Assembly: GCA_002633005.1 (NCBI GenBank)
Contig: NMRA01000056.1
Span: forward strand, 383,165-443,164
Length of the DNA stretch: 60,000 bases
Source: Phoronis australis
Taxonomy: Eukaryota; Phoronida; Phoronidae
Direction of reading: 5' to 3'
Position 1 is the first letter of the stretch. The number at the start of each line of letters is the position of its first letter. The translations under genes were made by a program, and so were the position numbers. Under the pieces are notes generated by a model. It saw only the letters and a list, made by a program, of their open reading frames with translations. It did no database searches and was not told the origin of the DNA. Shown here piece by piece: positions 31,817 to 44,675 of this stretch.

Positions 31817-33682
31817 CGTTTTGTGTGTTTAGAACTCAAAAAATCACAAATATAAACAACACAGATCTAGGTTCTCCTATCTGTATTTCACGTAAGAATA
31901 CTTCGAATTTATCTCCGAACAGACCCCAAACTCCTGCTACGGCATTACCCTTGATAAATTGGCCTGCCGAACTTTGTAGGCTACGGTGTGTCCAAATACC
32001 GGTAAATCCGTAACAGCGAAATAAAACAACGCGTTTTTATAAGAATCCGGTGTATTTTTAAGGGTTTTACATCGAAGTTTGATGATTTATTGCTGTTAAA
32101 CGATGAATTCAAGCGATAAGCTGAAACCACTAACCCGTGTTGTGAACTGCTGAACAGAATGCGTGTGAAACCAATTGCGTCATTGGATACTTTCAACACC
32201 TCCGTCTGGCGTCAGGTGTCAGGTAACGCAACCGAACGTGCCGTTATCGAGTAGAACTACTCAATCTAAATTGATACAAAATAGGTTGCTTTTTGGGTGG
32301 CATTCTCCTTTAAGGTCCTCATTTGACGCAGCTTAATCAAGGGGAAGGGAAATTTGTATACACAACGATGACTCTCAGTTCTATGTTTTTGAGATGAGAC
32401 GGAATTAGTAATATCAGAGATGAGGATGCCGTGATGGCTAACTGGTTCCCTGCGTGCCGCTAGGTGGTAGCCAGCACGCAGGTAGCTGGCAGTTGCACGC
32501 GCTTTATCATTGGTTGATGTAACCTTGACAGTAATTGGCAAGCTTTGCAACAAAGTGAGAAAATGGCGGACTATGGACGATTTTTAGCCTTGTCCATGCA
32601 ATTCAAAAGTGGCTTAGCAGCAACTATTTTGTTTCTGCAGTAGGCCTAATTTTAAGCACATCGATTCAAGAATCACGTTTGGCAGTGATTGGATACGAGC
32701 TTAGCAATGAAATCAATGTATTAAGAACTCAAGTAGTCAACTTTTTGGACACCTTTTAAATGGTTACTAAATGGACACAAATACCGAGCGGACGGAAGGT
32801 CGGGAGGGGGTTCCTCTTGTGTAAGATTTTTTTTTGTTTTTAGTAGCCAATTTTGTTTTCCTGGTGACATTTTTTTTTAATTTTTATTTTTGATCCTGTC
32901 CCAAGGGGAGCGTTTGAACCCTCTGAACACCCCCCGTATATCCGCCTGTGCTTCGAATTCTTTTCTATCATGTTAGTTGCTCGTATGAAGTTTGTGAGGC
33001 TGTGCACCATTGTCACTTGTGACAAGAGAAGACTATCTCCATTGACCAAAGGTTTTATTGGGTCTAGACCTCCTTTACCCCAAAAATGTGAAGTACTCGT
33101 CGGTGTTTTCTCAGAGCAAGCAAGCACGGTTATAGTTAAGTTCTGGTTTTTGAGCAACGACGGAGGGCTGCCTATAGTTAACTTACCGTCGGCGTCTACT
33201 GACGGAAACGCACACACGTGTTCACGCATGCGTGTCAATCCACCAATCCACAATCGAATTGGACACTATTTGAAAAACATACCTGTATTTGACGAACATT
33301 TTCAATTCCAAATTTGAAAACGCCTACCTTTTACCGTGCTTTGCTAGCAAGCAATATCAGATAACACACCTATTTTCTGCTGTTTTGTTTCATAGTCGAT
33401 TTTAAGGCATTCACACCACGATGTGACTTTTTGGGAGCTATCTCGCTGCTATATAGCTTAGCTAGGTATAGACATTTACTTCTAGACTCCCTTGTCTCCC
33501 TACGGTGTAACCACCACGCGTGTTCAATGCCGATGAGTAACATGAAGCCTACCCTAAACGTTTGCACGATCCTGTCATCTACGCAAATACGACTCGGGCG
33601 AAGCTGGCCGGGTACCGCACGGCCCGATGATAACGTGAAGCGCTTTGAATCATAAGCAAATTCAAAATTATTACTAACTTAG

Positions 33683-33955
33683 TTAACAATTGTAGATAGT
33701 AGCACCAGTAGCTGCAACAATTTTGTTGTTGTCCATCTGTATCATGTCTTTAACGGATAGACTGAGGCTGGACCTTTTCCGCGGAGGGAACACCCCCTGG
33801 CTACGGGTCTGTAGAAGCTCTATTTGTACTGGGTGTTGATCAATCAAAGATAAAGTGAACTCGCCACTCGTCAGATAGTCCATGAGCCACAGTTGTAAAC
33901 CACGTGAGCACGAAACCCACAAAAGTAGAAAGAGGCACTTAAAGGCACACTCCAT
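33683..33955 (-). other. Candidate signal-peptide ORF, unrecognised
   Basis: A 90-codon frame starts at a true ATG (33955-33953). Its first 19 residues, MECAFKCLFLLLWVSCSRG, look like a cleavable signal peptide. The following sequence (SGEFTLSLIDQHPVQIELL) is beta-like, but part of the frame crosses repeat-like sequence (ACCCGTAGCCAGGGGG). It lies upstream of and on the same strand as the Tie-like exons, so it could be its first exon, but no consensus donor fixes this. Confidence 0.25.
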
Positions 33956-34970
33956 CGCTATTTCAGGTTCGTTTCTATTATTTGGAAATGTTCAAGACGC
34001 CTTTTTGGCTCCGTCATCTGCTAAACCTGGTGCTACTGGCCACAAAACTCCTCACGTAATATAAGTCACTTATACTGACGTCATATGGTCGCGTGGGTAA
34101 GCAAATGTGACGATGTGCTATACTTTGTCCCGTTGCTCCAGGCATGAAACACCGCGAAAAAATATGGAACAGTTGTATTCAACAGTTTTAAAATGACCCA
34201 GGAATGCGTTGGCATTGGTTGACCGAACTAATTGTAAACGTTTATAAACGACTGTATCTGTATATCTCTTCGTTTTTATGACAATGACTCGGTGAACATG
34301 ACCACTGGACGTTACGTCTTAAAATTGTGATGAAGTCAGTCGATTAAAACATTTTCCCGCTTTGAGCTAGAATAATTCTCAAATTTCTAGAATCGTCTCA
34401 AAATCATTGAAGTGTATTTGACAAGAAATAGGCAAATAAGTACCATTGCAATAGTATTTACAGTTCAATTCATTCCATAGATTTTACTGATTATCTGAAA
34501 AACGTTTTGATGTAAATACATGCATAGATGTTTCTTGCAAAGTTGGATAAGAGCTCGAGTAATGTCACGCAGTGTTGTCACTTAAAAGTGAGTTGCCGAT
34601 CTAAAACAGGACTTGGTACAAAAGGAAAGGTTAATAAACGCCACGATGCATTTTACTTACTTCCTAGATTTGTCGTCGAACTGATCACTGCAGGAAAGCA
34701 ACTCTCCGGATGTTTCGTGGTAGCGGTTCCCTGGAGTAAAAATGGGTTAACTATTTTTAAAATTTGGCAACGTTAAATATGTGAAGTGCTTGTTTTTAAT
34801 GAGCTGGTGATTAAGCATAACCGACGCACAACCACCCTTGTTACAATGTGCACGCAATCAGCGACGAGTGTGTTAAATTGGTTTTGGGCGTTGAGATCAT
34901 ACGTTTGAAGAAACTCGATAAACTACATATTACACTTACTAGCACCTCGGGCCTTTAAAGTTGCATACTT

Positions 34971-35117
34971 GTGTGTATGTGTGTGTGTGTGTGTGTGTGC
35001 GCGCGCGCGCGCGCGCGCGCGTGTGTTTGTATCCACGCATGCGTGCGTACATAAACGCTTGTGCGTGCCTGTGTGTGCGTGTGTGTATGGGCGTGTGCGT
35101 GTGCGTGTTTGTGTGGA
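34971..35117. repeat. Alternating purine/pyrimidine tract (TG)n(CG)n
   Basis: About 145 bp of nearly unbroken alternation: (TG)n, then about 13 CG steps, then TG/CG/CA mixed words. Such a tract is a classic candidate for left-handed (Z) DNA and for length instability. It creates spurious open frames on both strands. Confidence 0.95.
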
Positions 35118-36138
35118 AATGTATACGTAAGACACAATTATCTACAGCCGGACAGTTGAAAAATCTCTAGTTTTGGTAAAAACACCATGGCATACAGGAT
35201 TGACGTCAACTTTGAAGGATAATGACACTGCTATTTCTGGAAACTTGTTGTAGCATAGCCTGACACTTTGCAAAATCACCCATTCAGGGTCGCCAATGTT
35301 ACACACGGATGGTTTTTCTGAAGTGTTTAGTTATTAAACTTCGCTTCTAAGTGAACTATTTACATTTGCAATCCGGAAGTTCCACCAACTGCGAACACAA
35401 TTTTATGGGAGATTTACACCAGAATCATTAAATTTAGTATACATAAGTTTTGAATTTATGGTGATGCACCGATAAAATGGTCACCACAGTTGCATGGTAT
35501 TGAGCTTCACTTTTTATGAACGAAGACAAATTGACTGTAGGAACGTAAATACATACAGGGATGTAACTTCGAGATGTTCGACCTAATTTAGTGACTTTGT
35601 CTTTCAACTTGTTTTCTCCTCTAGACTCTTGAGAAGGGAAGAGAGTCCTAAACTCTGCTTCTAACCAGTGGTTTCAGTTAAGGATGCTATGTCTCATTAA
35701 AACCGTGAATATTAAATTTGTAGCAAGTGCCACCTAGTGACTTCCTGAAAAACTGTGTGTTCAAGTACAATCAGGGAAAGAAACAATTTGTAAGTAAATT
35801 GGGGTTTTAAAGAAAAAAAACTACTGATACGCTAAAAACAAAGTATTACGCAATCTTTATTAAATAGTGAAATAAACAAATAATAAAAACTGGGCCTTGT
35901 TTCATTAGGATAACGATGAAATTTCACCATAATCATTTACATAAAAATAGTCTCACAAAACGAGATTGTAATGATAACAGGTTTGCGGATGGTTTCCGGC
36001 ACACTGGAGGACCCGGGGTTGTTTGTAAATTAAAACTTCACTTGCATATTCACAATTAAACGAGACTATGCATTTTAGGCACTTGATTAGCCAACTGGAG
36101 TAGACCAATACTGTAAAGTGGGTCGGTAGATTCCAGTG

Positions 36139-36575
36139 ACCGGTTGCATGGAACAGTCCCACATAGGGACTCAGCTAAGTTCCCTAAATCAACTGCGTAT
36201 TTGCGGGCTTGTGATTGTCTTACTTTATGCTGTTTGAGTATCATTGCTATCAATGCCAGTTTTTGGCTTTGATGCAAATTGAGAGTGAACTCTACATTGA
36301 ATTCTCAATATTATTGAAAATAACCAGGGATCTTTTCAAGCAAAGTTCCCACTTTAAAAACTAGCACCCTAATTATTTTGATTGAATTATAGGCTCAGTT
36401 TTCAGTTTTATCATTAGAAAATATCATTAGAAAATATCATTAGTCAAAGAAGAGCTCATAACAAAGATAAAACCATAGAAAATATTAAATCTGTGCCCAA
36501 AGAACGCAACAAATACGAAAAAGATTTAGGGAACTTAGTTGAGTCCCTGTTTGGGTCTGTTTCATGCAACCGGCC
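36139..36575. mobile_element. MITE-like element with 52-bp terminal inverted repeats
   Basis: Left end 36139-36190 (CCGGTTGCATGGAACAG... to TTCCCTAAAT) is the imperfect reverse complement of right end 36524-36575. Weaker symmetry continues inward (CTGCGTATTTGCGGG). There is no coding capacity. An internal minisatellite with unit ATCATTAGAAAAT (about 36410-36443) is present. Confidence 0.7.
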
Positions 36576-38883
36576 AAAGGCACCTGCTTCGTAACATATG
36601 ACGTCAGACATAACTTTGGTCTTACACTCCAAAATTTCTGACATAATTCTGTAACTTTTCATGAAAAAGTGCCGAGTACAGGTTAAGATTTCTTTTCTCG
36701 TTTAATCAAATTAAAGCATCAAAACACAATACTTACATAGCAAAAACTGGAGAGCAAAAAAGACAATTGTCTTTGCCAAAAGCATTTTGCCGAGACAAAC
36801 CAACTTCCTCGAGCCGGTTTTGTTGACCTAAAAAGTGAACGGCTATAAATACATGTGTATTTGTTATTTTAATTACGTCGTCACGTCTTTCAAAATCCGA
36901 CCAAAGGTTATCTCCATGCCGGATGTACATTGTTTCTTGCGTTATTGAATTAAATTACACTTAGCGAGAACTTTTTGAAACAATGCTTTCGGGTTTACCT
37001 CGGCAATATGAATCTGTTTCACTCCTAAACTGGCTTGGACAAAAGCCACAGAATTACTGTCTTTACAGACAACAAAGGCATTCTTTCTGATCAAACGTAA
37101 TCATAATTATTTATCTGATGGGTTACCAGTATAAATTTCATGTGAAATATTTGACAAGATGGCGTATCCATTTATGATTCATGGAGCAAAAGTTTAGGTG
37201 TCCCAAAGAGTTGAGAAGGTGCACCTGACGTTTTGCAAGAGCTTGCTTGGAGTTGGAAATTATTGTAATAATTGTGCTGGTCTAGGGTAACTAGGACGCT
37301 TTCCACTATTTGTCAAACTCTGTGCTTTAATGCTGTCTCAGAATATCAAAAATGCCAGTCCAGAGTTATCCAAGCCATAATATGTTTGTAATTTTGGATG
37401 AAGCCGAACGTTACACTTTGCAGGGATATACCTATACTGGGCCACTAGCTTTCACATATCTCAGGAACCCAGGCTAAAAGCCAGGAGGCCCAGATTTTTG
37501 AAGGATAGTAGCGATAATTACATGAACTAACAAGATATTGAACAAATGGAGTCGACCCTTAAATATAAACGTGTACCTGATCGACGGCCGTACTTAAACC
37601 TATGTAGTTTCCAACAAACAGAAGAGTTAAAGGAAAATCTACTTAACTTAATAGTAAGTTCGCGGGACCCATGCAGTGAGCGGAGTCACCCCTCAAAACA
37701 TATATTCAATAGTGGCCATTTTTGCTGTTTTCAAACCCTGGTCAACCAAATCCTTCTAGGGATGGTTTTGAAAATTGAAATGTTCTCAGTGTGAAGAGGA
37801 CGGCGACTGATGGCGACTGACTACTGTGGCGCCTCCTAGTGGTAGCTCTATTTTGTTTTGCATCCATAGCTGTATTAAAAGCACACCATTTGCGATGTAT
37901 TAGTGGGCGCATTTCAACGCTCCGCGTTGATCTTGTTTAAAAACTATTTTCTCACTGAGAGTTAATCTCATAAAATTGGCCACGAGGATATATTTCTGCA
38001 TTAGCTAGGTTCATATGCTCGAACTATAACTTAAAGACGGAAGATGGTCGTTACTCACCAATTGACAGACAATGTCGCATAATTATGTAATTTTTGTAGA
38101 CCTGACAAATGTATTGAAAACGAAGAACTCGTATTAGTATGATCAAAACTTGTTTGCACTTTTGCTGAAACGTTCTGTACAACAGGAAGTATAAACCTTG
38201 ATAAATTTGTGTATATCTCATTCAATTTAACAGAATTCATGATAGCGTAGCTTGATAACTGAAAATGTTACTGTATACACCGTGGACCTTGAAGTATTAC
38301 AAAATAAAGATCGACTGAATGACTGGCACTAACCTCGCCTGCAATGCCACTTTAATGAGCAGGGAGATTTAGATATTGATATCGGCATCCATCACATTTG
38401 TTATCTTTTGGCTCTGACTCGCATCCGTGGGCGTGCTTTGAAAGTTGATTAAAACAAACAAGACCTTTGGTATACGAAACTAAGTCAGTTCAAGAAACTT
38501 CCCTGTTTGTCACGTTAAGAAATAGTTTTGAAAATCCTATGGAATTCTAAGAAATTTTGTACACTGTTTGGTCAAGAGATCGATTTTTGGAAGAGCTGAA
38601 ACATCAATCTGTTCGTAGTAAAAAAATGTTCGTATTGAAAGTAGGGGCTCATTCTGATTTAGGTTCCAAACAAAGCCAAGCGAACCTATCTTAATTAAGA
38701 GTTTCCCCACTTTTGAGGCTAGAAATTGAAATATTTGCCTGCGTACTTTTTATGTGAGTAAAGCATTTAAGACGCAGTCCCTATAAAAACCAATAGATTT
38801 TAAAAAGTCAGAAAGTCTATACGTTAAAATTAATAAAAAATCATTTTTGTACATGGACAGGTGTCCTCACAAAAATCTAAATG

Positions 38884-40351
38884 CGAATCACTTACTTTGA
38901 GAATGTGAAATAGTAAATTCATTTAGGAAAAATTAAAGTTAATAATGAAATTTCAAACGAAGAGAATCCCATATGTGTCGGCCCTGTCTCATGCAACAAT
39001 GATATTTTTGGCCAGAACAAACTTCTTAAATGGGAAAGCATTAAAACAAACTATAACTTGAAGGATACGCCTATCATACTATTTTCTTCCACTAGAACGA
39101 CCTTGAAGAATGTTCTAAGTGGTGCGGATAGAAGGACTGTTAGTTGTAATGACACTAGATTTTTATTGTTCAATAATTCCAATTCATGGATTAAAAACAT
39201 ATTTATTCACAAGTTTTCTGTAAAACCAGATAATTATGCGTTTTTACTCAACTATTACGCAGACGACAAAATTAAAGAAATTGATAATCTCCCTTTCAAT
39301 CTACCCATAATCCCTCATTTGAGAATATTTAAATACTTTTTCATCCACAAAAGACTTTATACAAACAAATTATTAAAAATATATGGTATTTCACTGACAG
39401 ACCAATGTCCCTACTGTGGCGAGGTCCAGACTTTTCAGCATCTGTTTTAAAGATGCTTCTAGGTTAAACGTTTCCGGAATTCTTTACATCATTTCAAGAG
39501 TAAAGGTTTTAACTTACACGCTGAGCCATCTATGTACCACTTCTTAGTTTGCTTCTTTGGCAATCTAAGTGAAACCTTCAATACCATATACACTCATGCT
39601 CAACAATATATTTATACATCATCAAGAGATGGGTCTCAACCTTGTTTTGATCAGTTTAGATTTATACTTTTTGACGCAGTGAACCTCATTGTATTTAATG
39701 CCACGGATAAAACTTCAGAACAGAGGAGTGTTTTGCAGGCATCTCTTTAAAATGATTCAAACAATATATGGTGTTATTCTTTAACCACTTCTGTTCTGTA
39801 TTATAAGAAAACTGACCTGTTCACAAATATGCCCCTACGTAAATGTAAACATAAGTTAAGTTAATCAAACCGAGTAAATGTGAGTGTGAATGAGTGTATG
39901 AAAGTCCTCCCCCTTTCAGTTTCCCTCCCCATTTTATAATAATCTCGGCTATTATCCGCCCAATCATTATTAGTTATTTTCCAGATACTTATTTGTTCTA
40001 TTTGTATGACGTATTGTCCTCTAATATGTTGTAAAGATGTGTAGTTGGGGCCATCCAACCCCAGCAGTATATTCTAATCACTAATGATATGCTTTCTGGG
40101 TAAATAAACGTATGCAAAAGTTATTTTTGGCTTTTTTGATAAAAAGGAAAATTTTAATTAAAAGCATTGTTTTATTATTGGTAAACAGTTTATTTATACC
40201 CAAAAGTTCGGATCAATGGTTTAATTTTGAAACTGTTTGGTTTAGTAGTCAAGAGGATTAGGTGTGGAGTATGGGGGTGTGTGTGTATGTGTGTCTGTGT
40301 TGTTCTTGTCTTTTGTGTGATTGTAAATGTGCTCATTGCTAATAAGTGTAT
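38884..40351 (+). mobile_element. 5'-truncated non-LTR retrotransposon (LINE)
   Basis: The insert is flanked by the 13-bp duplication AAAAATCTAAATG (38871-38883 and 40352-40364). The plus-strand frame 39058-39450 shows aromatic and Lys-rich sequence ending DQCPYCGEVQTFQHLF, the zinc-knuckle (CPxC...H) that follows reverse transcriptase in many LINEs. It is then broken by stops, and a continuation in another frame runs 39532-39750. Only the 3' end of the element is present, as usual for truncated insertions. Confidence 0.8.
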
Positions 40352-41088
40352 AAAAATCTAAATGTCACATTTTGTGCACTCAATGACCCCTAATTTGGCC
40401 GCTGGAGCACTAGGCCGCAATTCGTCATATTGACCGTCCCCAAAATTGTATGTTTTCAGCAATGGAAATTAGTAACCTACAAAATCGATTGAAAGTTGTA
40501 CTTTGGTGGATGGAATAACCAATGTATACTGTAAGTAATTATTCGGCATTTACTCAAATTTGACAGCTTTGTACTAGACAGGGGAAATAATCTACATACC
40601 TTTTTTCCTAGCTAATTTTAGGGGCCGTTTTTGTGTCCCTCATATCGCCGTACTGCACCTTGTAGCTTTATGTAACTTTTTGAAAATACAGCTAAAGAGA
40701 AAATCTTGATGACTGAGCAAAAAATATCTTGCTTCAACTTTACATTTAGTGAAAGTTCGGTCTTGAAAAACTGTCTATTTTGGAAACGATGAGCCGAGTT
40801 TACTAACAAATTGAACGAACTTTTGAACAAGAAATTTGCTTTGAATTGCTATACATATCAAGTCTAAGCTCCTTCAAATGAAAACAACTTGTTTTCTGCG
40901 TGTATTACGCTATCCGTATGAAAACTAAATCCGATGACCTTTGTCCAGTGAGTCATTTGACATTATGTTTGAGTATATATAAAAAAACTTGTTCATGTAA
41001 CCCTCTTATTTTCTTCCATTGTTATTTATTTGACAATTTCAGGTGAATTAAATGGAGATCAACCCCTTTGAATTTGGAATTTGTAAGG

Positions 41089-41274
41089 ACTGACTAAAGC
41101 CACAAAGCTTTTATGATCGCACTTGTTTGATGAAAACTCTAAACGAACAGAAATGACCTTCATTCTTCCATTTTACGTTTTTAAAGATAAAATGGAAGAA
41201 TGAAGGTCATTTCTGTTCGTTTAGAGTTTTCATCAAACAAGAGCCATCATAAAAGCTTTGCGGCTTTAGTCAGT
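41089..41274. repeat. Near-perfect hairpin, two 87-nt arms
   Basis: Arms 41089-41175 and 41188-41274 are reverse complements with about three mismatches, separated by a 12-nt loop (CGTTTTTAAAGA). The right arm corresponds to ancestral repeat sequence (compare 28908-28975), so the left arm is an inverted copy of it. Confidence 0.95.
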
Positions 41275-41419
41275 TACGCTAAAGATACGAACATCTGAGA
41301 TGCTGTAAAGCACCGCATAAATCAAGGCCAGTGGCAGAGTATCAGCTCGTTCTAGCCAGATTAGATCAACTTGAGACTGAGCAGGACCAGTCGTGGAGTC
41401 AAATCGTAAGCGATGTTCA

Positions 41420-43760
41420 TCGAAGACAATTTGGTCCCGGTTTCACCCATGCAGAAAGTGCCTGTACCCTGAAAATCTGAACGAGGGATATGGCGCGACA
41501 TAGGGTAGAGTGAAAATCGGCCATTGGTGTCCTATATCGCGCCACTGGTTGCAGTGGCGTAGCGAGCACCACGGCCCTTGCCCCGCGTCGACACGACCTC
41601 AAGTGGTGCTCCCCATTCCCGGTTGGTAGCTGTGTAATCATGGGGGTCTGAGGGGCTATAGTCCCCCACGTTTTTCAGTCCTGCGTCGCCCATGGTAATC
41701 CCCAGTTAACAGGTGCTTGGTGCCCCCCTTGGACGACACCTGTTTAGAACCCACCCCCCTTCGACAGGCGCACGGCAGCATCTGAAACCCCCACCCCCTT
41801 GCTGCGCCACAGAGTCAGGGCACTCGGTATGTTGCTATGAAGACCAGACCGTTGTGTTGAACTGTGTTTACCTAATGTCTGTCATGAACTGTGTCTTTAA
41901 TAAAATCGTCTTTCATGAACTCTTTTCTCTTGACCTTGAATGTATGCCACCTTAACCCGTTAATGTTCTTATTGTCAGAAATATTCAACGTTGGGGAGGC
42001 CGGCGACCGTACAGACTAAAATTCGTAGCAACCTGCAGGGACATTGCAATATGAATGCAAAATTACAATAAGTTTTGACAGAGTTGAAGATTTTGTTTGC
42101 GCTGAGCAGAGGGTCATAACCCTCTTAGAAGCTTCCCTTCCTATGCCAGTGGCTCTCACAATGATTAAAATAAGAAAAACACGAGCAAGGAAGATTCGGC
42201 TGGTTGTAGTCGCGTCCACAGCCTCCGCCGTGTAAACAAACAGCAACTACGTCTATCATTTAGACGAAGCATAACTTTTTCTAATAAACAATAATCATCA
42301 GAGTGGTTTTGAGAGAATGGTAATTAGTAATGCTGTCTGCTTTTTCTCTAAACTACAAGCTTTTTATCTTATTTTTGCAAGCTAATTTTATGTTTCAAGA
42401 CACCTCCTATTGGTGGTTGACGCAACTGAGAACAGGCAAATAGGACGAAGTACCGTTCGTGTAATGCTTTGTAAGAAAAAACTACGGGAGAGGTAAGATT
42501 TTTTATTTTAGATTATGAAGAGGTTGGGAATATCTAAACAAAATATTATAAGGTCAGATTATGGCTGCTATAGAATGCCAAATCTGGCTGAAAATGGCTT
42601 CGGTGAAAACTTGCAAAATAGCCGGTTTTTCCACACAAAATCAAAACATACAAAGTTGTACGTGGATTTTGAAAGTTATGCCATTAAATTATTCACTTAT
42701 AGTCCTTTAAAACCGTATCACTCATTTGTTATCAGCTAGCTATACATGCTAGTAAAATCCATTCACACGTGTCTACTTCGGCGCCCAATTTTGTTACAAA
42801 ATGGAGGTACATGTAGGTTAATTAGATATCATCCGGATTTTCCCCAAAACCATTGGAAAGTCCCACAACTTTAGCCTTGTTCTAGCGATGCTTACACATT
42901 TTTCAGGCAAATTTCATCAAGATGTGACTATGGCTTTTAAGATATCGTGGTCCTCGTGGAGGGATAACCCTAATCACCTCTGATCCTCGAAGATGAAAAC
43001 TCTCACCGCTGTATTTACAAGGACATAAACATTGGGTTTAGCTGTCTAGTCGCAAACTTTATGATTTCGGCCACTGTACTGTTTCCAACTCCATGTTATT
43101 AGTTCCCTGATCGACGTGCCTCTGTTTATGAGAACGGCACTTGCGGGTGAATGAGCAGATTAAATTTGCTTCCAGAGTTCGTGTTAAACCCGTGAAAAAG
43201 AAAACTTGGTTTCTTTGTCGTATCTGTTTGTTAAACATGCAGACCGTTTGCGCGTCCCTACACGCAAAATATGAAAGATCCGGAATTCCACTTCATTACG
43301 GTTGAGCGCAAGCCGAGTAGCTAGAAAGATGGCGAAAGAAACGGACTCGGGGTTTTTGGATAACTAACATTACAATCATTGTAAAAACGATTTGAACTGT
43401 CTTGAAGTGAAAGAAACGAAGTTAAAAATGGGTGCCATAAGCATGCAGCATATTTGCACTTCGAACAAGAACACTACTTTTTCCTCCAGTTGTCTCTAAG
43501 TCATGACTGGCGGACGACTTGTGCCTGGCTTATTTGCAACGTCATAACGCCGCTTAATTTCTGAGCGTGCCTTTTGGGGGATATGAACTTCAGTTTGGAA
43601 GCAAAGATCTGTCTGTATTTCGTACCTACAATAGTCGCCATTTCTGCTCCATCCAACGAATTTTAATTAAAACTGTAAACAGTTGCACAAGTAAAATATA
43701 TTAGTGTAATGCACGCATCATGTTGGTCACACCACTTGAAATAAAATTAACAATGAAAAG
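41420..43760. other. No gene recognised
   Basis: Contains a G/C-run repeat fragment (about 41540-41800, with GGTTGCAGTGGCGTAGCGAG) and otherwise AT-rich DNA with short spurious frames. Confidence 0.5.
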
Positions 43761-43767
43761 ATTTTTG

Positions 43768-43831
43768 TCCTGCTCGGATTCGAGTCCGAGACCTTCTGCT
43801 ATCCGTGCAACCACTCTAGTCCACCACTGCC
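43768..43831 (-). mobile_element. tRNA-like SINE head
   Basis: On the minus strand: A-box-like TGGACTAGAGTGG, then a perfect 5-bp T-stem (CTCGG/CCGAG) around the loop ACTCGAAT. The ends do not pair as an acceptor stem, so a functional tRNA is unlikely and a tRNA-derived SINE is favoured. Confidence 0.5.
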
Positions 43832-44544
43832 AACTCCGTATATTTTCAGTGGATGAAATCTGTGATCTTAGGCATAAGCTGTGACGGCACCACTCACTAG
43901 CGACACCTAGCAGATATAGCACGTTTTACTTTCGGCAACGAAGTACGTCGTCTGCTAATCATGTCGTGTGGTCGGGTGCATAGCCAATAGCATTGACAAA
44001 AGTAATTCTAATATTGGAAGACTTGAACGGCGTTTCAATGCCGAAATTGTTTTTTTTTTCGTTGCACTGGACAGTAAAATAGATACAAGAATTTCTCGTT
44101 ACAATACACTAACCGAAGCTGAGTTTTCTATGTTTAAAGGGTGGCGCCTCCTCTAGGACATTACGCAAGAAAGTGTCGGAGTTGCGAATCTGTTGTCTAT
44201 ATAATCTTTGAGTGCACGGAGCTATCGAGACAACCGGTCTTATTCAGAAATCCAAACAGACCTAGTAAATGGCCTCTCACCCGAACTTGGGAGTGTATGT
44301 ATTTGTATTTTTATAAACCAGGATATTGATTTAAACAAGTGTTTATGTTTTTACTCCGTACTAGGTACTGACATATATTCGTGCTCAAATCAAACAAATA
44401 GAAATTAAATTGCCATTTGATAAACGTGTACACACCTATTTCAGTTATTGTCTTTAACGAATACTATTTTCTGGATCTAACTTGAATTAATGACGTCTGA
44501 ACAGAAGAAGTTTCCTATTTTTTTTAAATAGGCTCAAATATTTC

Positions 44545-44675
44545 TCAAAATTCGTGGTCGAAGAATTCGAAAAACTCCACAGCTTTTGGCAGTCCGACCC
44601 ATACGGTACGATAGTGGGAAATGACGTGCTTGAAGAGCTCCTCGTCGCTTTCAAAACTGGCTTTACTTTTTCGAG
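44545..44675 (-). CDS. GGH: GGH exon 9, terminal
   Basis: Acceptor TTTTCTTCTAG. Encodes RKSKASFESDEELFKHVISH, ending FFEFFDHEF and TGA at 44547-44545. It corresponds to the human tail EARKNNHHF to YIFD. No clear AATAAA was identified just downstream. Confidence 0.94.

Larger units (their letters stand above)
38780..41410 (+). repeat. Dispersed repeat, copy 2, interrupted by a LINE
   Basis: Matches 27985-29110. It is split by the LINE insertion at 38884-40351 and contains a local inverted duplication (41089-41274) that copy 1 lacks. It resumes at about 40365 with TTTTGTGCACTCAATGACCC. Confidence 0.65.

Noticed and set aside
34923-35170. His/Thr/Arg or Val/Cys repeat proteins
   Set aside because: Translation of the (TG)n(CG)n tract.
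43768-43831. tRNA gene
   Set aside because: The T-arm is good, but the ends do not form an acceptor stem and the A-box region is atypical; classed as SINE.
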